From Desulfobacterales bacterium (GTDB lineage Bacteria > Desulfobacterota > Desulfobacteria > Desulfobacterales > UBA2174_A), in assembly GCA_025454075.1 (NCBI GenBank), contig JALOPD010000201.1, positions 1 to 6,639 of the forward strand: 6,639 nt of DNA, given 5' to 3'. The notes beneath the pieces were generated by a model that made no database searches, was not told the origin of the DNA, and saw only the letters and a list, made by a program, of their open reading frames with translations. The position numbers and the translations under genes are program-made. Of this stretch, positions 1 through 6,461 are shown piece by piece (the stretch's first letter is position 1; each line of letters starts with the position of its first letter).

Positions 1-579
1 GAGTACGACCCCAACCGGTCCGCGCGCATCGCGCTGCTGCACTACGCCGACGGGGACAAGCGCTACATCCTGGCGCCGGTCGATCTCAAGGTGAACGACC
101 GCGTCGAGGCGGGGCCCACGGCCGACATCAAGCCGGGCAACAGCTTGCCGCTGCGCAACATCCCCCTCGGCACGCAGATCCACAACATCGAGCTGCGCAT
201 CGGCAAAGGCGGCCAGATCGTGCGCAGCGCCGGCGGTTACGCGCAGCTGATGGCCAAGGAGGGCAACTACGCCCTGGTCAAGCTGCCGTCGAACGAGGTG
301 CGCAAGGTGCTCCTCGACTGCCGGGCGACCGTGGGTCAGATCGGCAACGTGCAGCACGAGAACGTGTCCTACGGCAAGGCCGGCCGCAAGCGCTGGCTGG
401 GGAAGCGGCCGCACACGCGCGGGGTTGCCATGAACCCGATCGATCACCCGATGGGCGGTGGCGAGGGCAAATCCTCCGGCGGCCGGCACCCGTGCAGCCC
501 CTGGGGCATGCCGACCAAGGGGCACAAGACCCGCAAGAAGAAGCCGAGCGATCGGCTGATCGTGAAACGTCGCCGATAA
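1..579 (+). CDS. rplB: 50S ribosomal protein L2, C-terminal part (5' end outside window)
   Basis: L2 is a primary 23S rRNA-binding protein needed for subunit association and for the peptidyl-transferase region. The frame is open from base 1 with [13 protein letters not shown], which aligns with about residue 83 of E. coli L2, so roughly the first 80 residues are missing. The visible 192 codons cover the end of the OB-fold-like domain and the whole SH3-like C-terminal domain. They include RYILAP, KPGN.LPLRNIP, the CRAT motif and the conserved MNP-DHP-GGGEG loop (about 430-465), ending in the basic tail IVKRRR. The Asp-His corresponding to E. coli D228-H229 is kept, but the next His (H231) is Met. 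The in-frame ATG at 421-440 is internal, not a start. The TAA stop is 54 nt before rpsS. Identity is certain; only the N-terminus is unseen. Confidence 0.98.
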   Translation, partial: EYDPNRSARIALLHYADGDKRYILAPVDLKVNDRVEAGPTADIKPGNSLPLRNIPLGTQIHNIELRIGKGGQIVRSAGGYAQLMAKEGNYALVKLPSNEVRKVLLDCRATVGQIGNVQHENVSYGKAGRKRWLGKRPHTRGVAMNPIDHPMGGGEGKSSGGRHPCSPWGMPTKGHKTRKKKPSDRLIVKRRR

Positions 580-584
580 GCCCG

Positions 585-600
585 CCGCCCGAAGGGGCGG
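585..600 (+). other. small GC hairpin after the rplB stop
   Basis: CCGCCC (585-590) pairs perfectly with GGGCGG (595-600) around a GAAG tetraloop, starting 5 nt after the L2 stop codon. No T-run follows, so it is not a standard intrinsic terminator, and rpsS follows closely. It could protect mRNA ends or space the cistrons; that role is inference. In such GC-rich DNA a 6-bp stem can also arise by chance. Confidence 0.4.
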
Positions 601-633
601 AGCCGAATCCGCAAGCCATTTAGTGGAGACCCT

Positions 634-912
634 ATGTCACGGTCGTTGAAAAAAGGCCCGTTTATCGACAGCAGCCTCGTGAAGAAGATTCAGGAGGCAC
701 AGGACACCCGAAGCAACAAGGTCATCAAGACCTGGTCCCGGCGCTCGACCATCGTGCCGGAGATGGTCGGACTGACCATCGCCGTGCACAACGGCCGGAA
801 GTTCATCCCGGTCTTCGTGTCGGAGAACATGGTGGGGCACAAGCTGGGCGAGTTCTCGCCGACGCGCACCTTCCACGGCCACTCGGGCGATAAGAAGAGC
901 AAGGCGGCCTGA
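634..912 (+). CDS. rpsS: 30S ribosomal protein S19
   Basis: S19 sits in the head of the small subunit, pairs with S13, and contacts the A-site finger and tRNA region. The 92-aa product has the usual family length and hallmarks: [10 protein letters not shown] at the N-terminus, the [10 protein letters not shown] segment (about residues 31-40), [10 protein letters not shown], and the C-terminal block [12 protein letters not shown] followed by a lysine-rich tail. The ATG is preceded by TGGAG (624-628) with 5 nt spacing, and the MSRS start matches the family, so the start is well supported. It lies between rplB and rplV as in the standard S10 operon, with 54 nt upstream and 45 nt downstream. Nothing in the sequence suggests independent regulation. 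Confidence 0.98.
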   Translation: MSRSLKKGPFIDSSLVKKIQEAQDTRSNKVIKTWSRRSTIVPEMVGLTIAVHNGRKFIPVFVSENMVGHKLGEFSPTRTFHGHSGDKKSKAA

Positions 913-957
913 CCGGCGCCGGACGCAACCTGAAGACGGAAGAAGGACGACAGAGAT

Positions 958-1299
958 ATGGAGGCAAAAGCCGTATCGCGTTACGCCCGCATTTCATCGC
1001 TCAAGGTGATGAAGGTGTCCGGCGCAGTCAAGGGCAAACCGGTTGAGAACGCCCTGGCCATCCTGAAGTTCATGCCCCAGAAGGCGGCCAAGCAACTGGA
1101 AAAGCTGATCCGTTCCGCCGTGGCCAACGCCGACCGCACTCCGGACGTGGACGTCGACCGGCTGGTCGTGCGCACGATCACCGCGGACGACGGTCCGATG
1201 CTGAAGCGCTGGGGGACCAAAGCGCGCGGCCGCGGAACTCGAATCCTGAAACCGACCTGCCACATCACCGTGGTGCTGTCGGAAAAGACTTCGGCATAA
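958..1299 (+). CDS. rplV: 50S ribosomal protein L22
   Basis: L22 binds all domains of 23S rRNA, and its long beta-hairpin lines the peptide exit tunnel near the macrolide site. The 113-aa product has family features: SRYARISSLKV at residues 7-17, the helix KAAKQLEKLIRSAVANA (about 42-58), and the hairpin from about residue 75 to 107 ending CHITVVLSE. The loop residue numbering matches E. coli, so K83, R84, G91, R92 and R95 can be identified. Positions 87 (Pro to Thr), 88 (Arg to Lys), 93 (Ala to Gly) and 94 (Asp to Thr) differ from E. coli. The ATG has AAGGA (943-947) 10 nt upstream. It ends 17 nt before the rpsC start. Identity is certain; the loop is unusual. Confidence 0.98.
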   Translation: MEAKAVSRYARISSLKVMKVSGAVKGKPVENALAILKFMPQKAAKQLEKLIRSAVANADRTPDVDVDRLVVRTITADDGPMLKRWGTKARGRGTRILKPTCHITVVLSEKTSA

Positions 1300-1301
1300 C
1301 A

Positions 1302-1310
1302 TAAGGAGGT
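1302..1310 (+). promoter_or_regulatory. strong ribosome-binding site that fixes the rpsC start
   Basis: TAAGGAGGT is a near-complete match to the anti-Shine-Dalgarno sequence. It abuts an in-frame TTG at 1311 but is 6 nt (7 nt from the AGGAGG core) from the TTG at 1317. The second spacing is functional and the first is not, so translation should begin at 1317. The resulting N-terminus, MGQKVNP, is the one usual for S3. Confidence 0.88.
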
Positions 1311-1316
1311 TTGAGC

Positions 1317-1973
1317 TTGGGCCAGAAAGTCAACCCGATCGGATTGCGACTCGGCATCGTCAAGACCTGGGAATCCCGGTGGTTCGGCGGGAAGAACTAC
1401 GCCCGCTACATTTTCGAAGACCAGAAGCTTCGCAAGTTCGTCAAGCAGAAGCTCTATCACGCCGGCGTCTCCCGCATCGAGATCGAGCGATCGGCCAAGC
1501 GCATCCGGCTGCGCATCTTCACCGCCCGCCCCGGAATCGTGATCGGGAAGAAGGGGGCGGAAATCGCCCAGCTCAAGAAGGAAATCGAGAAGCTCACGGC
1601 CCACGAGGTGCTGATCGACATCCAGGAGGTGCGCAAGCCCGAGATCGACGCGCAGCTCGTCGCGGAGAACGTGGCCACCCAGCTCGAGCGGCGCGTGGCG
1701 TTCCGGCGCGCGATGAAGCGCTCCGTGCAGTCGGCGCTGCGCTTCGGCGCGCTCGGGATCAAGGTGATCTGCGCGGGCCGGCTCGGCGGCGCGGAGATCG
1801 CCCGCACGGAGTGGTACCGCGAGGGCCGCGTGCCGCTGCACACGCTGCGGGCCGACATCGACTACGGCACGGCCGAGGCGCGCACGACCTACGGCGTGGT
1901 CGGGGTCAAGGTCACCATCTTCAAGGGGGAGGTCCTGCGCCGTGACCAGGCGCCGCCCGCCGAACAGAGTTAA
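1317..1973 (+). CDS. rpsC: 30S ribosomal protein S3 (TTG start)
   Basis: S3 lies at the mRNA entry tunnel on the 30S head and, with S4 and S5, supports the ribosome's mRNA unwinding. Starting at TTG 1317 gives 218 aa (E. coli has 233; the difference is a shorter C-terminal tail ending APPAEQS). A type II KH domain spans about residues 38-107, with the RNA-binding GxxG loop seen as GKKG at 77-80 after ARPGIVI. The basic patch RRAMKR (about 130-135) matches the E. coli residues implicated in helicase activity. The C-terminal domain has [17 protein letters not shown] and [11 protein letters not shown], both diagnostic. An in-frame TTG at 1311 would add two residues but sits directly on the ribosome-binding site. 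The gene follows rplV by 17 nt and precedes rplP by 18 nt. Confidence 0.97.
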   Translation: MGQKVNPIGLRLGIVKTWESRWFGGKNYARYIFEDQKLRKFVKQKLYHAGVSRIEIERSAKRIRLRIFTARPGIVIGKKGAEIAQLKKEIEKLTAHEVLIDIQEVRKPEIDAQLVAENVATQLERRVAFRRAMKRSVQSALRFGALGIKVICAGRLGGAEIARTEWYREGRVPLHTLRADIDYGTAEARTTYGVVGVKVTIFKGEVLRRDQAPPAEQS

Positions 1974-1991
1974 GCCACAGGAGAGCAGATC

Positions 1992-2408
1992 ATGCTGAGT
2001 CCAAAGAAGGTCAAGTTCCGCAAACAGATGAAGGGTCGCATGCGCGGAGTCGCGCGCCGGGGCAGCGGCCTCACCTTCGGCGAGTACGGCCTGCAGGCGG
2101 TCGGCAGCGGCTGGGTCAACGCGCGTGAGATCGAGGCGGCCCGTATCGCCATGACCCGCCACGTGAAGCGCGGCGGCCGCATCTGGATCCGGGTCTTCCC
2201 GGACAAGCCCTACACCAAGAAGCCGGCTGAAACGCGGATGGGCAAGGGCAAGGGTGCTCCCGAGGGCTGGGTGGCGGTGGTTCGCCCGGGCCGCATCCTC
2301 TACGAGATGCAGGGCGTCACGCGCGAGATGGCGCAGGAGGCCTTCCGGCTGGCGGCCCACAAGCTGTCCATCCGCACCAAATTCATCGAGAGGAGCGTAG
2401 CGCTATGA
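1992..2408 (+). CDS. rplP: 50S ribosomal protein L16
   Basis: L16 binds 23S rRNA near the A and P sites and helps position tRNA; it enters late in 50S assembly. The 138-aa product (E. coli 136) starts [11 protein letters not shown] and contains [40 protein letters not shown] split over about residues 47-73, and the glycine-rich loop RMGKGKG (82-88). Arg82 aligns with E. coli Arg81, the residue hydroxylated there by YcfD; whether this host modifies it cannot be seen. AGGAG (1979-1983) lies 8 nt before the ATG. The stop overlaps the rpmC start as ATGA, and the rpmC ribosome-binding site is inside this gene's last codons, which suggests translational coupling. Confidence 0.98.
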   Translation: MLSPKKVKFRKQMKGRMRGVARRGSGLTFGEYGLQAVGSGWVNAREIEAARIAMTRHVKRGGRIWIRVFPDKPYTKKPAETRMGKGKGAPEGWVAVVRPGRILYEMQGVTREMAQEAFRLAAHKLSIRTKFIERSVAL

Positions 2409-2614
2409 AGGCGAAGGAAATCCGTGACATGACCGCCGACGAAGCGCGGCGCAAGGTGGTCGACCTCAAGCAGGAGCTCTTCAACCTGCGCTTCCAGCTC
2501 GAAGTGGGGCAGCTCGAGAACAAGGCGCGGATCCGGCAGACCAAGCAGGACATCGCCCGGCTGTTGACGGTCATCCGTGAAACCAACCCCAAACCGCAAC
2601 CCGCGAAAGCGTAA
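2405..2614 (+). CDS. rpmC: 50S ribosomal protein L29
   Basis: L29 is a small two-helix protein beside the exit-tunnel opening, next to L23, near where trigger factor and SRP dock. The 69-aa product shows the family pattern: [17 protein letters not shown], then the signature [19 protein letters not shown] (about 22-40, long first helix and turn), then the second helix [18 protein letters not shown], with a short Pro/Lys tail. The ATG overlaps the rplP stop by 4 nt (ATGA), and AGGAG at 2391-2395 (9 nt upstream) lies within rplP, so re-initiation by terminating ribosomes is likely. Only 5 nt separate its stop from the rpsQ ATG. Confidence 0.97.
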   Translation: MKAKEIRDMTADEARRKVVDLKQELFNLRFQLEVGQLENKARIRQTKQDIARLLTVIRETNPKPQPAKA

Positions 2615-2619
2615 GGGCC

Positions 2620-2877
2620 ATGAGAGAACGAGGAATGAAACGGCAGGTGGTCGGCGTCGTCGTGAGCAACAAGATGCAGAAGACCGTCGTGGTGGCGGTC
2701 GAGCGCCTGGTCAAGCACCCGATGTACCAGAAGTACGTCAAGCGGCAGACCAAGTTCGCGGCGCACGACGAGTCCAACAGCTGCCAGGTCGGCGACAAGG
2801 TGGAGATCACGGAATCCCGGCCGCTCAGCCGGACGAAGCGCTGGCGCGTGAGCAAGATCGTCCAAAAGGCGATCTAA
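2620..2877 (+). CDS. rpsQ: 30S ribosomal protein S17
   Basis: S17 is an early-binding small-subunit protein with an OB fold that contacts the 5' and central domains of 16S rRNA. The 85-aa product matches E. coli S17 in length and motifs: [19 protein letters not shown] (about 10-28), [22 protein letters not shown], the acidic-basic [21 protein letters not shown] block, and a final VQKAI. The start is the one uncertain point. ATG 2620 (MRERGMKRQ) has AAGGG (2613-2617) only 2 nt upstream but would be coupled to the rpmC stop 5 nt before it. ATG 2635 would give an 80-aa protein with only weak GAGAG spaced 8 nt. I keep 2620 because similar basic N-terminal extensions are common in the family. It is the last gene of the S10 part. 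Confidence 0.95.
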   Translation: MRERGMKRQVVGVVVSNKMQKTVVVAVERLVKHPMYQKYVKRQTKFAAHDESNSCQVGDKVEITESRPLSRTKRWRVSKIVQKAI

Positions 2878-2897
2878 CGCAAAGAAGGACGTGAACC

Positions 2898-3266
<369 letters not shown>

Positions 3267-3274
3267 GCGCCTCG

Positions 3275-3287
3275 ACCGCGCAGCGGT
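3275..3287 (+). other. small hairpin in the rplN-rplX gap
   Basis: ACCGC (3275-3279) pairs with GCGGT (3283-3287) over a GCA loop, 8 nt after the L14 stop and just before the rplX ribosome-binding site. The loop region CGCAGCGG (3279-3286) recurs in the rpsE-rpmD hairpin. There is no T-run, so it is not a terminator. Function unknown; chance is possible. Confidence 0.3.
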
Positions 3288-3305
3288 GCGGTGGGAGAAG
3301 GGCAG

Positions 3306-3635
3306 ATGAAGCACGAAAAAGTAGCCATCAAAAAAGACGACAAGGTCAAGGTCATCACCGGCCGCGACCGGGGCAAGATCGGCAAGGTGCTCAAGGTGCT
3401 GCGCAAGAAGGACCGTCTCCTGGTGGAGAAGGTCAACATCATCAAGCGCCACACCCGGCCGAACGCCAAGAACCGGCAGGGCGGGATCGTGGAAAGCGAG
3501 GCCCCGATCCCCTGGTCCAACGTCATGCTCATGTGCGGCAAGTGCATGGCGGCCACGCGGGTGACTCACAAGAGCCTGGAAGACGGCAAGAAGATCCGCG
3601 CCTGTGCCAAATGCGGCGAGACCATCGATTCCTGA
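3306..3635 (+). CDS. rplX: 50S ribosomal protein L24 with C-terminal CxxC pair
   Basis: L24 is an assembly-initiator protein that binds the 5' domain of 23S rRNA and lies near the tunnel exit. From ATG 3306 the product is 109 aa. The N-terminal KOW/SH3 domain includes [23 protein letters not shown] split at about residues 9-31, followed by [10 protein letters not shown] and [10 protein letters not shown]. The C-terminus has Cys77-x2-Cys80 and Cys100-x2-Cys103, arranged like a zinc ribbon. E. coli L24 lacks these cysteines, but many other bacterial L24 proteins have them; zinc binding is inferred. GGGAG (3293-3297) is 8 nt before the ATG, which favours it over an in-frame GTG at 3291 that overlaps this site. 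Residue Trp70 in PIPWSNVML replaces the more usual His/Val-Ser context. Confidence 0.96.
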   Translation: MKHEKVAIKKDDKVKVITGRDRGKIGKVLKVLRKKDRLLVEKVNIIKRHTRPNAKNRQGGIVESEAPIPWSNVMLMCGKCMAATRVTHKSLEDGKKIRACAKCGETIDS

Positions 3636-3646
3636 TGCAACCCGCG

Positions 3647-3653
3647 GGAGGAG
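3647..3653 (+). promoter_or_regulatory. ribosome-binding site that fixes the rplE start
   Basis: GGAGGAG lies with its GGAGG core 6 nt before ATG 3658. An in-frame GTG at 3604 would extend L5 by 18 residues into rplX and has no such site. The N-terminus from 3658, MSILKTYYE, is typical of L5, so 3658 is chosen. Confidence 0.88.
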
Positions 3654-3657
3654 CAGC

Positions 3658-4197
3658 ATGTCCATCTTGAAAACGTACTACGAGACCGAGGTCGTCCCCA
3701 AGCTGATCGAGACCTTCGCCTACACCAACCGGATGCAGGTTCCCCGGCTGAAGAAGATCGTGCTCAACATGGGGCTGGGCGAGGCCATTCAGAACATCAA
3801 GATCCTGGAGACCGCCGCCGAGGAGCTCAAGGCGATCGCCGGCCAGCAGCCGGTGATCACCAAGGCCAAGAAATCCATCGCCGCGTTCAAGCTGCGCGAG
3901 GGGATGCCGATCGGGTGCATGGTGACCCTGAGACACGATCGCATGTACGATTTCCTCCAGAAGCTGATCAACGTGGCGCTGCCGCGGGTGCGCGATTTCC
4001 GCGGCGTTTCCGGCAAGGCCTTCGATGGGCGCGGCAACTACGCGCTCGGGGTCCGGGAGCACATCATCTTCCCCGAGATCGACTACGACAAGATAGATAA
4101 AATCAAGGGGTTGAACGTCAGCATCGTCACCAGCGCCCGCACCGACGAAGAGGGCAAGCAGCTGCTGAAGCTGCTCGGCATGCCCTTCCGGAACTGA
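3658..4197 (+). CDS. rplE: 50S ribosomal protein L5
   Basis: L5 binds 5S rRNA together with L18 and L25-type proteins in the central protuberance, and its loop contacts P-site tRNA. The 179-aa product has exactly the E. coli length. Diagnostic segments are [26 protein letters not shown] (about 28-43), [46 protein letters not shown], the tRNA-contacting loop [12 protein letters not shown], and [20 protein letters not shown] with the C-terminal LLGMPFRN. The gene follows rplX by 22 nt. In E. coli, S8 represses the spc operon by binding near this start; no convincing S8-type RNA site was recognised here by eye. Confidence 0.98.
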   Translation: MSILKTYYETEVVPKLIETFAYTNRMQVPRLKKIVLNMGLGEAIQNIKILETAAEELKAIAGQQPVITKAKKSIAAFKLREGMPIGCMVTLRHDRMYDFLQKLINVALPRVRDFRGVSGKAFDGRGNYALGVREHIIFPEIDYDKIDKIKGLNVSIVTSARTDEEGKQLLKLLGMPFRN

Positions 4198-4229
4198 CGC
4201 GGTGACGTGGGCCCAACCGGCAGAATCCC

Positions 4230-4236
4230 AAGGAGG
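4230..4236 (+). promoter_or_regulatory. strong ribosome-binding site of rpsN
   Basis: AAGGAGG lies 5 nt before the TTG start at 4242. An ATG at 4237-4239 directly abuts it in another frame and opens only nine codons before TGA (4264-4266). Zero spacing makes that ATG a poor start, and S14 homology begins at the TTG (MAKTSL), so the TTG is chosen. Confidence 0.85.
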
Positions 4237-4241
4237 ATGAT

Positions 4242-4427
4242 TTGGCAAAGACGTCTCTCAGGCTGAAAGCGATGCGGACCCCCAAGTTCAAGGTCCGGAC
4301 TTATAACCGGTGCCCGATCTGCGGCCGGCCCCGCGCGTTTCTGCGCCGATTCGGCCTCTGCCGCATCTGCTTCCGCAACATGGCCTCCCAGGGGAAGCTC
4401 CCTGGAGTGATCAAGTCCAGCTGGTAG
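4242..4427 (+). CDS. rpsN: 30S ribosomal protein S14, zinc-binding short type (TTG start)
   Basis: S14 is a late-assembling protein of the 30S head, next to S3, S10 and S19. At 61 aa this is the short zinc-containing form (often called rpsZ or type Z), not the ~100-aa cysteine-free form of E. coli. Four cysteines, C24-x2-C27 and C40-x2-C43, form the zinc site around [20 protein letters not shown]. The end [11 protein letters not shown] is typical, and the N-terminal [12 protein letters not shown] is close to other type Z proteins. The start is a TTG with a full AAGGAGG site 5 nt upstream. Some bacteria with this form also keep a cysteine-free paralog under zinc control; none is in this window. 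The following 79-nt gap is the largest here. Confidence 0.97.
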   Translation: MAKTSLRLKAMRTPKFKVRTYNRCPICGRPRAFLRRFGLCRICFRNMASQGKLPGVIKSSW

Positions 4428-4436
4428 CGGGGACGA

Positions 4437-4481
4437 GGTCGGTCTCCCGGCGCCCCGGACCCGCGCCGACCGCTACGGCGG
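4437..4481 (+). other. possible stem-loops in the rpsN-rpsH gap
   Basis: This gap (4428-4506) is the longest in the window. GGTCGG (4437-4442) can pair with CCGACC (4466-4471), enclosing a minor CCGG/CCGG stem (4447-4450 with 4455-4458). An alternative, mutually exclusive hairpin is CCGC (4470-4473) with GCGG (4478-4481) closing a TACG tetraloop, a stable UNCG-type loop. No T-run follows. This could be structured leader for rpsH or simply GC-rich spacer; no known regulatory family was recognised. Confidence 0.3.
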
Positions 4482-4506
4482 CGGCATCTGAACAGAGGAG
4501 AACACG

Positions 4507-4905
4507 ATGGCAATTACCGATCCAGTCGCTGACATGTTGACCCGCATCCGAAACGCGGGCAAGGCCAAGTTCAGCAGCGTCGATGTGCCCGGCTCCAAGC
4601 TGAAGGTCGAAGTGGCCCGCATCCTGAAGGACGAGGGGTTCATCAAGAACTACAAGTTCCTGAAGGACGGCAAGCAGGGGATCCTGCGCATCTACCTGAA
4701 ATACGGGACCGGCCAGGTCAACGCCATTTACAGCCTGCAGCGGGTCAGCCGTCCCGGACGGCGCACGTACATGAAGAGCAAGGACCTCCGGCCCGTGCTG
4801 AACGGGATGGGGATTTCGATCCTGTCCACCTCGCGCGGGGTGATGACGGACAAACAGGCGCGCAAGGAGAATGTCGGCGGCGAGGTCCTGTGCACCGTCA
4901 GCTGA
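4507..4905 (+). CDS. rpsH: 30S ribosomal protein S8
   Basis: S8 binds helix 21 of 16S rRNA, organises the central domain, and in E. coli also represses the spc operon through its mRNA. The 132-aa product (E. coli 130) has the N-terminal signature [38 protein letters not shown] (about 28-47), the middle segment [23 protein letters not shown], and the C-terminal RNA-binding block [19 protein letters not shown] followed by [11 protein letters not shown]. These last motifs carry the conserved S-T-S and G-G-E-V-L residues. AGGAG (4496-4500) lies 6 nt before the ATG. The 79-nt leader is longer than the others in the window and may fold. Whether S8 autoregulates in this organism is unknown. Confidence 0.98.
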   Translation: MAITDPVADMLTRIRNAGKAKFSSVDVPGSKLKVEVARILKDEGFIKNYKFLKDGKQGILRIYLKYGTGQVNAIYSLQRVSRPGRRTYMKSKDLRPVLNGMGISILSTSRGVMTDKQARKENVGGEVLCTVS

Positions 4906-4948
4906 CGCGGGCGCGCACGTTCCACCCGACCGAGCAAGGGGGCTGGTT

Positions 4949-5488
4949 ATGTCACGAGTAGGCAAGAAACCGATTTCCATTCCGGCGAGCACCAAGGTCT
5001 CCTACCAGGACCGGCTGCTCACGATCGAAGGCAAGAAGGGCAAGCTCAGCCGGCAGATTCACCCGGCGGTGGACCTCGCCCTTGGAGACGGGACCCTCCA
5101 GGTGGTACCGGCGTCCGAATCCCGGGACACCGGTGCGCTGCAGGGGCTGACCCGCAGCCTCGTTGCCAACATGGTGGCGGGCGTGTCGCAGGGCTTCGAG
5201 CGCGTGCTCGAGATCAACGGCATCGGGTACCGGGCCGAGCTCAAGGGCAGTCTGCTGGTGTTTCACCTCGGCTTCTCCGCGCCCAAGGAGTTCGAACTGC
5301 CCGCCGGGATCAGCGCCGCGATCGAGAAGAACACCGTCATCAAGCTCTCCGGGATCGACAAGGAAGAGCTCGGGCGGACGGCCGCCTCCATCCGCCGCAT
5401 GAAGCCCCCGGAGCCTTACAAGGGCAAGGGGATCAAGTACGCGGAAGAGCGGATCCAGAAAAAGGCCGGCAAGACCGGCACGAAGTAA
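4949..5488 (+). CDS. rplF: 50S ribosomal protein L6
   Basis: L6 binds near the sarcin-ricin loop at the base of the L7/L12 stalk, close to the factor-binding site. The 179-aa product (E. coli 177) has the two repeated domains of the family. It begins MSRVGKKPISIP, continues with the LTIEGKKGKLSRQIHPAV strand region, and the second domain contains NGIGYRAELKG (about 90-100), LGFSAPKEFELP, SGIDKEELGRTAASIRRMKPPEPYKGKGIKYAEE split over the C-terminus, and a lysine-rich tail. ATG 4949 is chosen because AGGGGG (4937-4942) lies 6 nt upstream and MSRVGKKP is the usual start. The frame is open back to 4871, but that would overlap rpsH and add 26 residues with no L6 similarity. Confidence 0.97.
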   Translation: MSRVGKKPISIPASTKVSYQDRLLTIEGKKGKLSRQIHPAVDLALGDGTLQVVPASESRDTGALQGLTRSLVANMVAGVSQGFERVLEINGIGYRAELKGSLLVFHLGFSAPKEFELPAGISAAIEKNTVIKLSGIDKEELGRTAASIRRMKPPEPYKGKGIKYAEERIQKKAGKTGTK

Positions 5489-5519
5489 TCGAACCAAGCC
5501 AGAGGAGTGCTGAGCGACC

Positions 5520-5885
5520 ATGGGCGTGAATGCGAAATCGGATCAACGGGCACGGCGCAAGAGCCGGATCCGCAAGAGGGTGACGGGGACACAGGAGCGT
5601 CCGCGGCTGTCGGTGTTCCGCAGCGCGCGGCACATCTACGCTCAGATCATCGACGACACCTGCGGCTGCACGCTGGTGTGCGCCAGCAGTCTGGACCCGG
5701 TGGTTGCAGACGGCGCCGCCGGCAAGAAGAAGGTCGACAAGGCCGTCATGGTCGGCAAGCTGGTGGCCGAGCGGGCCAAGGCCAAGGGGATCGCGAAGGT
5801 CGTGTTCGATCGCAACGGGTTCCTCTACCACGGCCGGGTGAAGGCCGTTTCCGACGGCGCCCGGGAAGCCGGTCTGAATTTCTAA
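5520..5885 (+). CDS. rplR: 50S ribosomal protein L18
   Basis: L18 binds 5S rRNA and carries it, with L5, into the central protuberance. The 121-aa product has the basic N-terminal arm ([14 protein letters not shown], about 10-23), the core [21 protein letters not shown], the central lysine stretch [26 protein letters not shown], and the end [26 protein letters not shown], all diagnostic. Two cysteines in [13 protein letters not shown] (a third further on) stand where many homologs have small or polar residues. The best ribosome-binding sequence, GAGGAG (5502-5507), is 12 nt from the ATG, longer than elsewhere. GTG 5526 in frame is even further, and homology supports 5520. The TAA stop forms part of a hairpin in the next gap. 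Confidence 0.97.
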   Translation: MGVNAKSDQRARRKSRIRKRVTGTQERPRLSVFRSARHIYAQIIDDTCGCTLVCASSLDPVVADGAAGKKKVDKAVMVGKLVAERAKAKGIAKVVFDRNGFLYHGRVKAVSDGAREAGLNF

Positions 5886-5900
5886 CCGGTCTCCCCGGTT
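5884..5900 (+). other. hairpin overlapping the rplR stop codon
   Basis: AACCGG (5884-5889) pairs perfectly with CCGGTT (5895-5900) around a 5-nt TCTCC loop. The first two stem bases are the last two bases of the L18 TAA stop, and the stem ends 14 nt before the rpsE AAGGAGG site. There is no T-run. It could affect coupling between rplR and rpsE; the role is unproven. Confidence 0.4.
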
Positions 5901-5914
5901 GACCTACAGAGGCG

Positions 5915-5921
5915 AAGGAGG
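5915..5921 (+). promoter_or_regulatory. strong ribosome-binding site that fixes the rpsE start
   Basis: AAGGAGG lies 7 nt before TTG 5929. Another in-frame TTG at 5899 lies upstream of this site and inside the hairpin stem, and would add ten residues (TYRGEGGRS region) that encode the ribosome-binding site itself. Start 5929 is therefore preferred. Confidence 0.87.
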
Positions 5922-5928
5922 CAGGTCC

Positions 5929-6423
5929 TTGTACAAGCAGGAAAACGAAGAGCAACTCATCGACAAGGTCGTTCACATCAACCGGGTCGCCAAAGTGGTC
6001 AAGGGCGGCCGCCGCTTCGGCTTCAGCGCCATCGTGGTGGTCGGCGACGGCAAGGGGTCGGTCGGCTTCGGACTGGGCAAAGCTCACGAGGTCCCCGAGG
6101 CGATCCGCAAGGGAGTCGAAAAGGCCAAGAAGAACATGGTCTCCGTCGCGCTGATCCAGGGCACGATCCCCTTCGAGGTGACCGGCAAGTTCGGCGCGGG
6201 ACGCGTCCTGCTGCGGCCGGCCACCAAAGGCACCGGGCTGATCGCCGGCGGCGCGGTGCGCGCCGTCCTGGAGGCCGTCGGCGTCCAGAACATCCTGACC
6301 AAGTGCCTGGGCTCCCACAATCCGCACAACCTCGTCCGCGCCACCGTGCAGGGGCTGCAGCAGCTGGAAAGCCGGGAGCAGATCGCCAGCCGCCGCGGTC
6401 TCGGGACCGAGCAGCTGACCTGA
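5929..6423 (+). CDS. rpsE: 30S ribosomal protein S5 (TTG start)
   Basis: S5 lies on the solvent side near the decoding centre, affects translational accuracy, and its N-terminal loop forms part of the spectinomycin region. From TTG 5929 the product is 164 aa (E. coli 167). The N-terminal double-stranded-RNA-binding-like domain carries [20 protein letters not shown] (about 16-35) and [23 protein letters not shown]. The C-terminal domain carries [41 protein letters not shown] and [13 protein letters not shown]. The VKGG loop associated with spectinomycin resistance in E. coli has no deletion. The TTG start is supported by a full AAGGAGG 7 nt upstream. The gene follows rplR by 43 nt and precedes rpmD by 38 nt. 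Confidence 0.96.
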   Translation: MYKQENEEQLIDKVVHINRVAKVVKGGRRFGFSAIVVVGDGKGSVGFGLGKAHEVPEAIRKGVEKAKKNMVSVALIQGTIPFEVTGKFGAGRVLLRPATKGTGLIAGGAVRAVLEAVGVQNILTKCLGSHNPHNLVRATVQGLQQLESREQIASRRGLGTEQLT

Positions 6424-6424
6424 C

Positions 6425-6439
6425 GCCCCGCAGCGGGGC
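6425..6439 (+). other. small GC hairpin after the rpsE stop
   Basis: GCCCCG (6425-6430) pairs with CGGGGC (6434-6439) across a CAG loop, one base after the S5 stop. The apex CGCAGCGG (6429-6436) is shared with the hairpin in the rplN-rplX gap. No T-run follows and rpmD begins 22 nt downstream, so this is not a terminator. Function unknown. Confidence 0.4.
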
Positions 6440-6461
6440 CGGGCGAAGAAGGACTACGAGC

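Noticed and set aside
913..922. CCGGCGCCGG palindrome after rpsS
   Set aside because: It is a 10-bp perfect palindrome without a loop, easily expected in GC-rich DNA, and no operator is known at this place.
1311..1316. TTG 1311 as the rpsC start
   Set aside because: It touches the ribosome-binding site, leaving no spacing, while TTG 1317 gives correct spacing and the family N-terminus MGQKVNP.
981..2360. 459-codon open frame on the - strand
   Set aside because: It lies antisense to rplV, rpsC and rplP, which are certain. Its translation is low-complexity, rich in Leu, Asp, Arg and His, as expected from the mirror of high-GC codons.
3635..3659. Possible S8-binding autoregulatory site around the rplE start, as in E. 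coli
   Set aside because: Only a 4-bp ATGC/GCAT stem encloses the start region, and the S8 recognition core could not be recognised by eye. A covariance-model search would decide.
4428..4506. Intrinsic terminator or internal promoter in the largest gap
   Set aside because: No T-run follows any stem, and no -35/-10-like pair stands out.
4871..4948. N-terminal extension of rplF into rpsH
   Set aside because: The added residues do not resemble L6, and a good ribosome-binding site and the MSRVGKKP start are at 4949.
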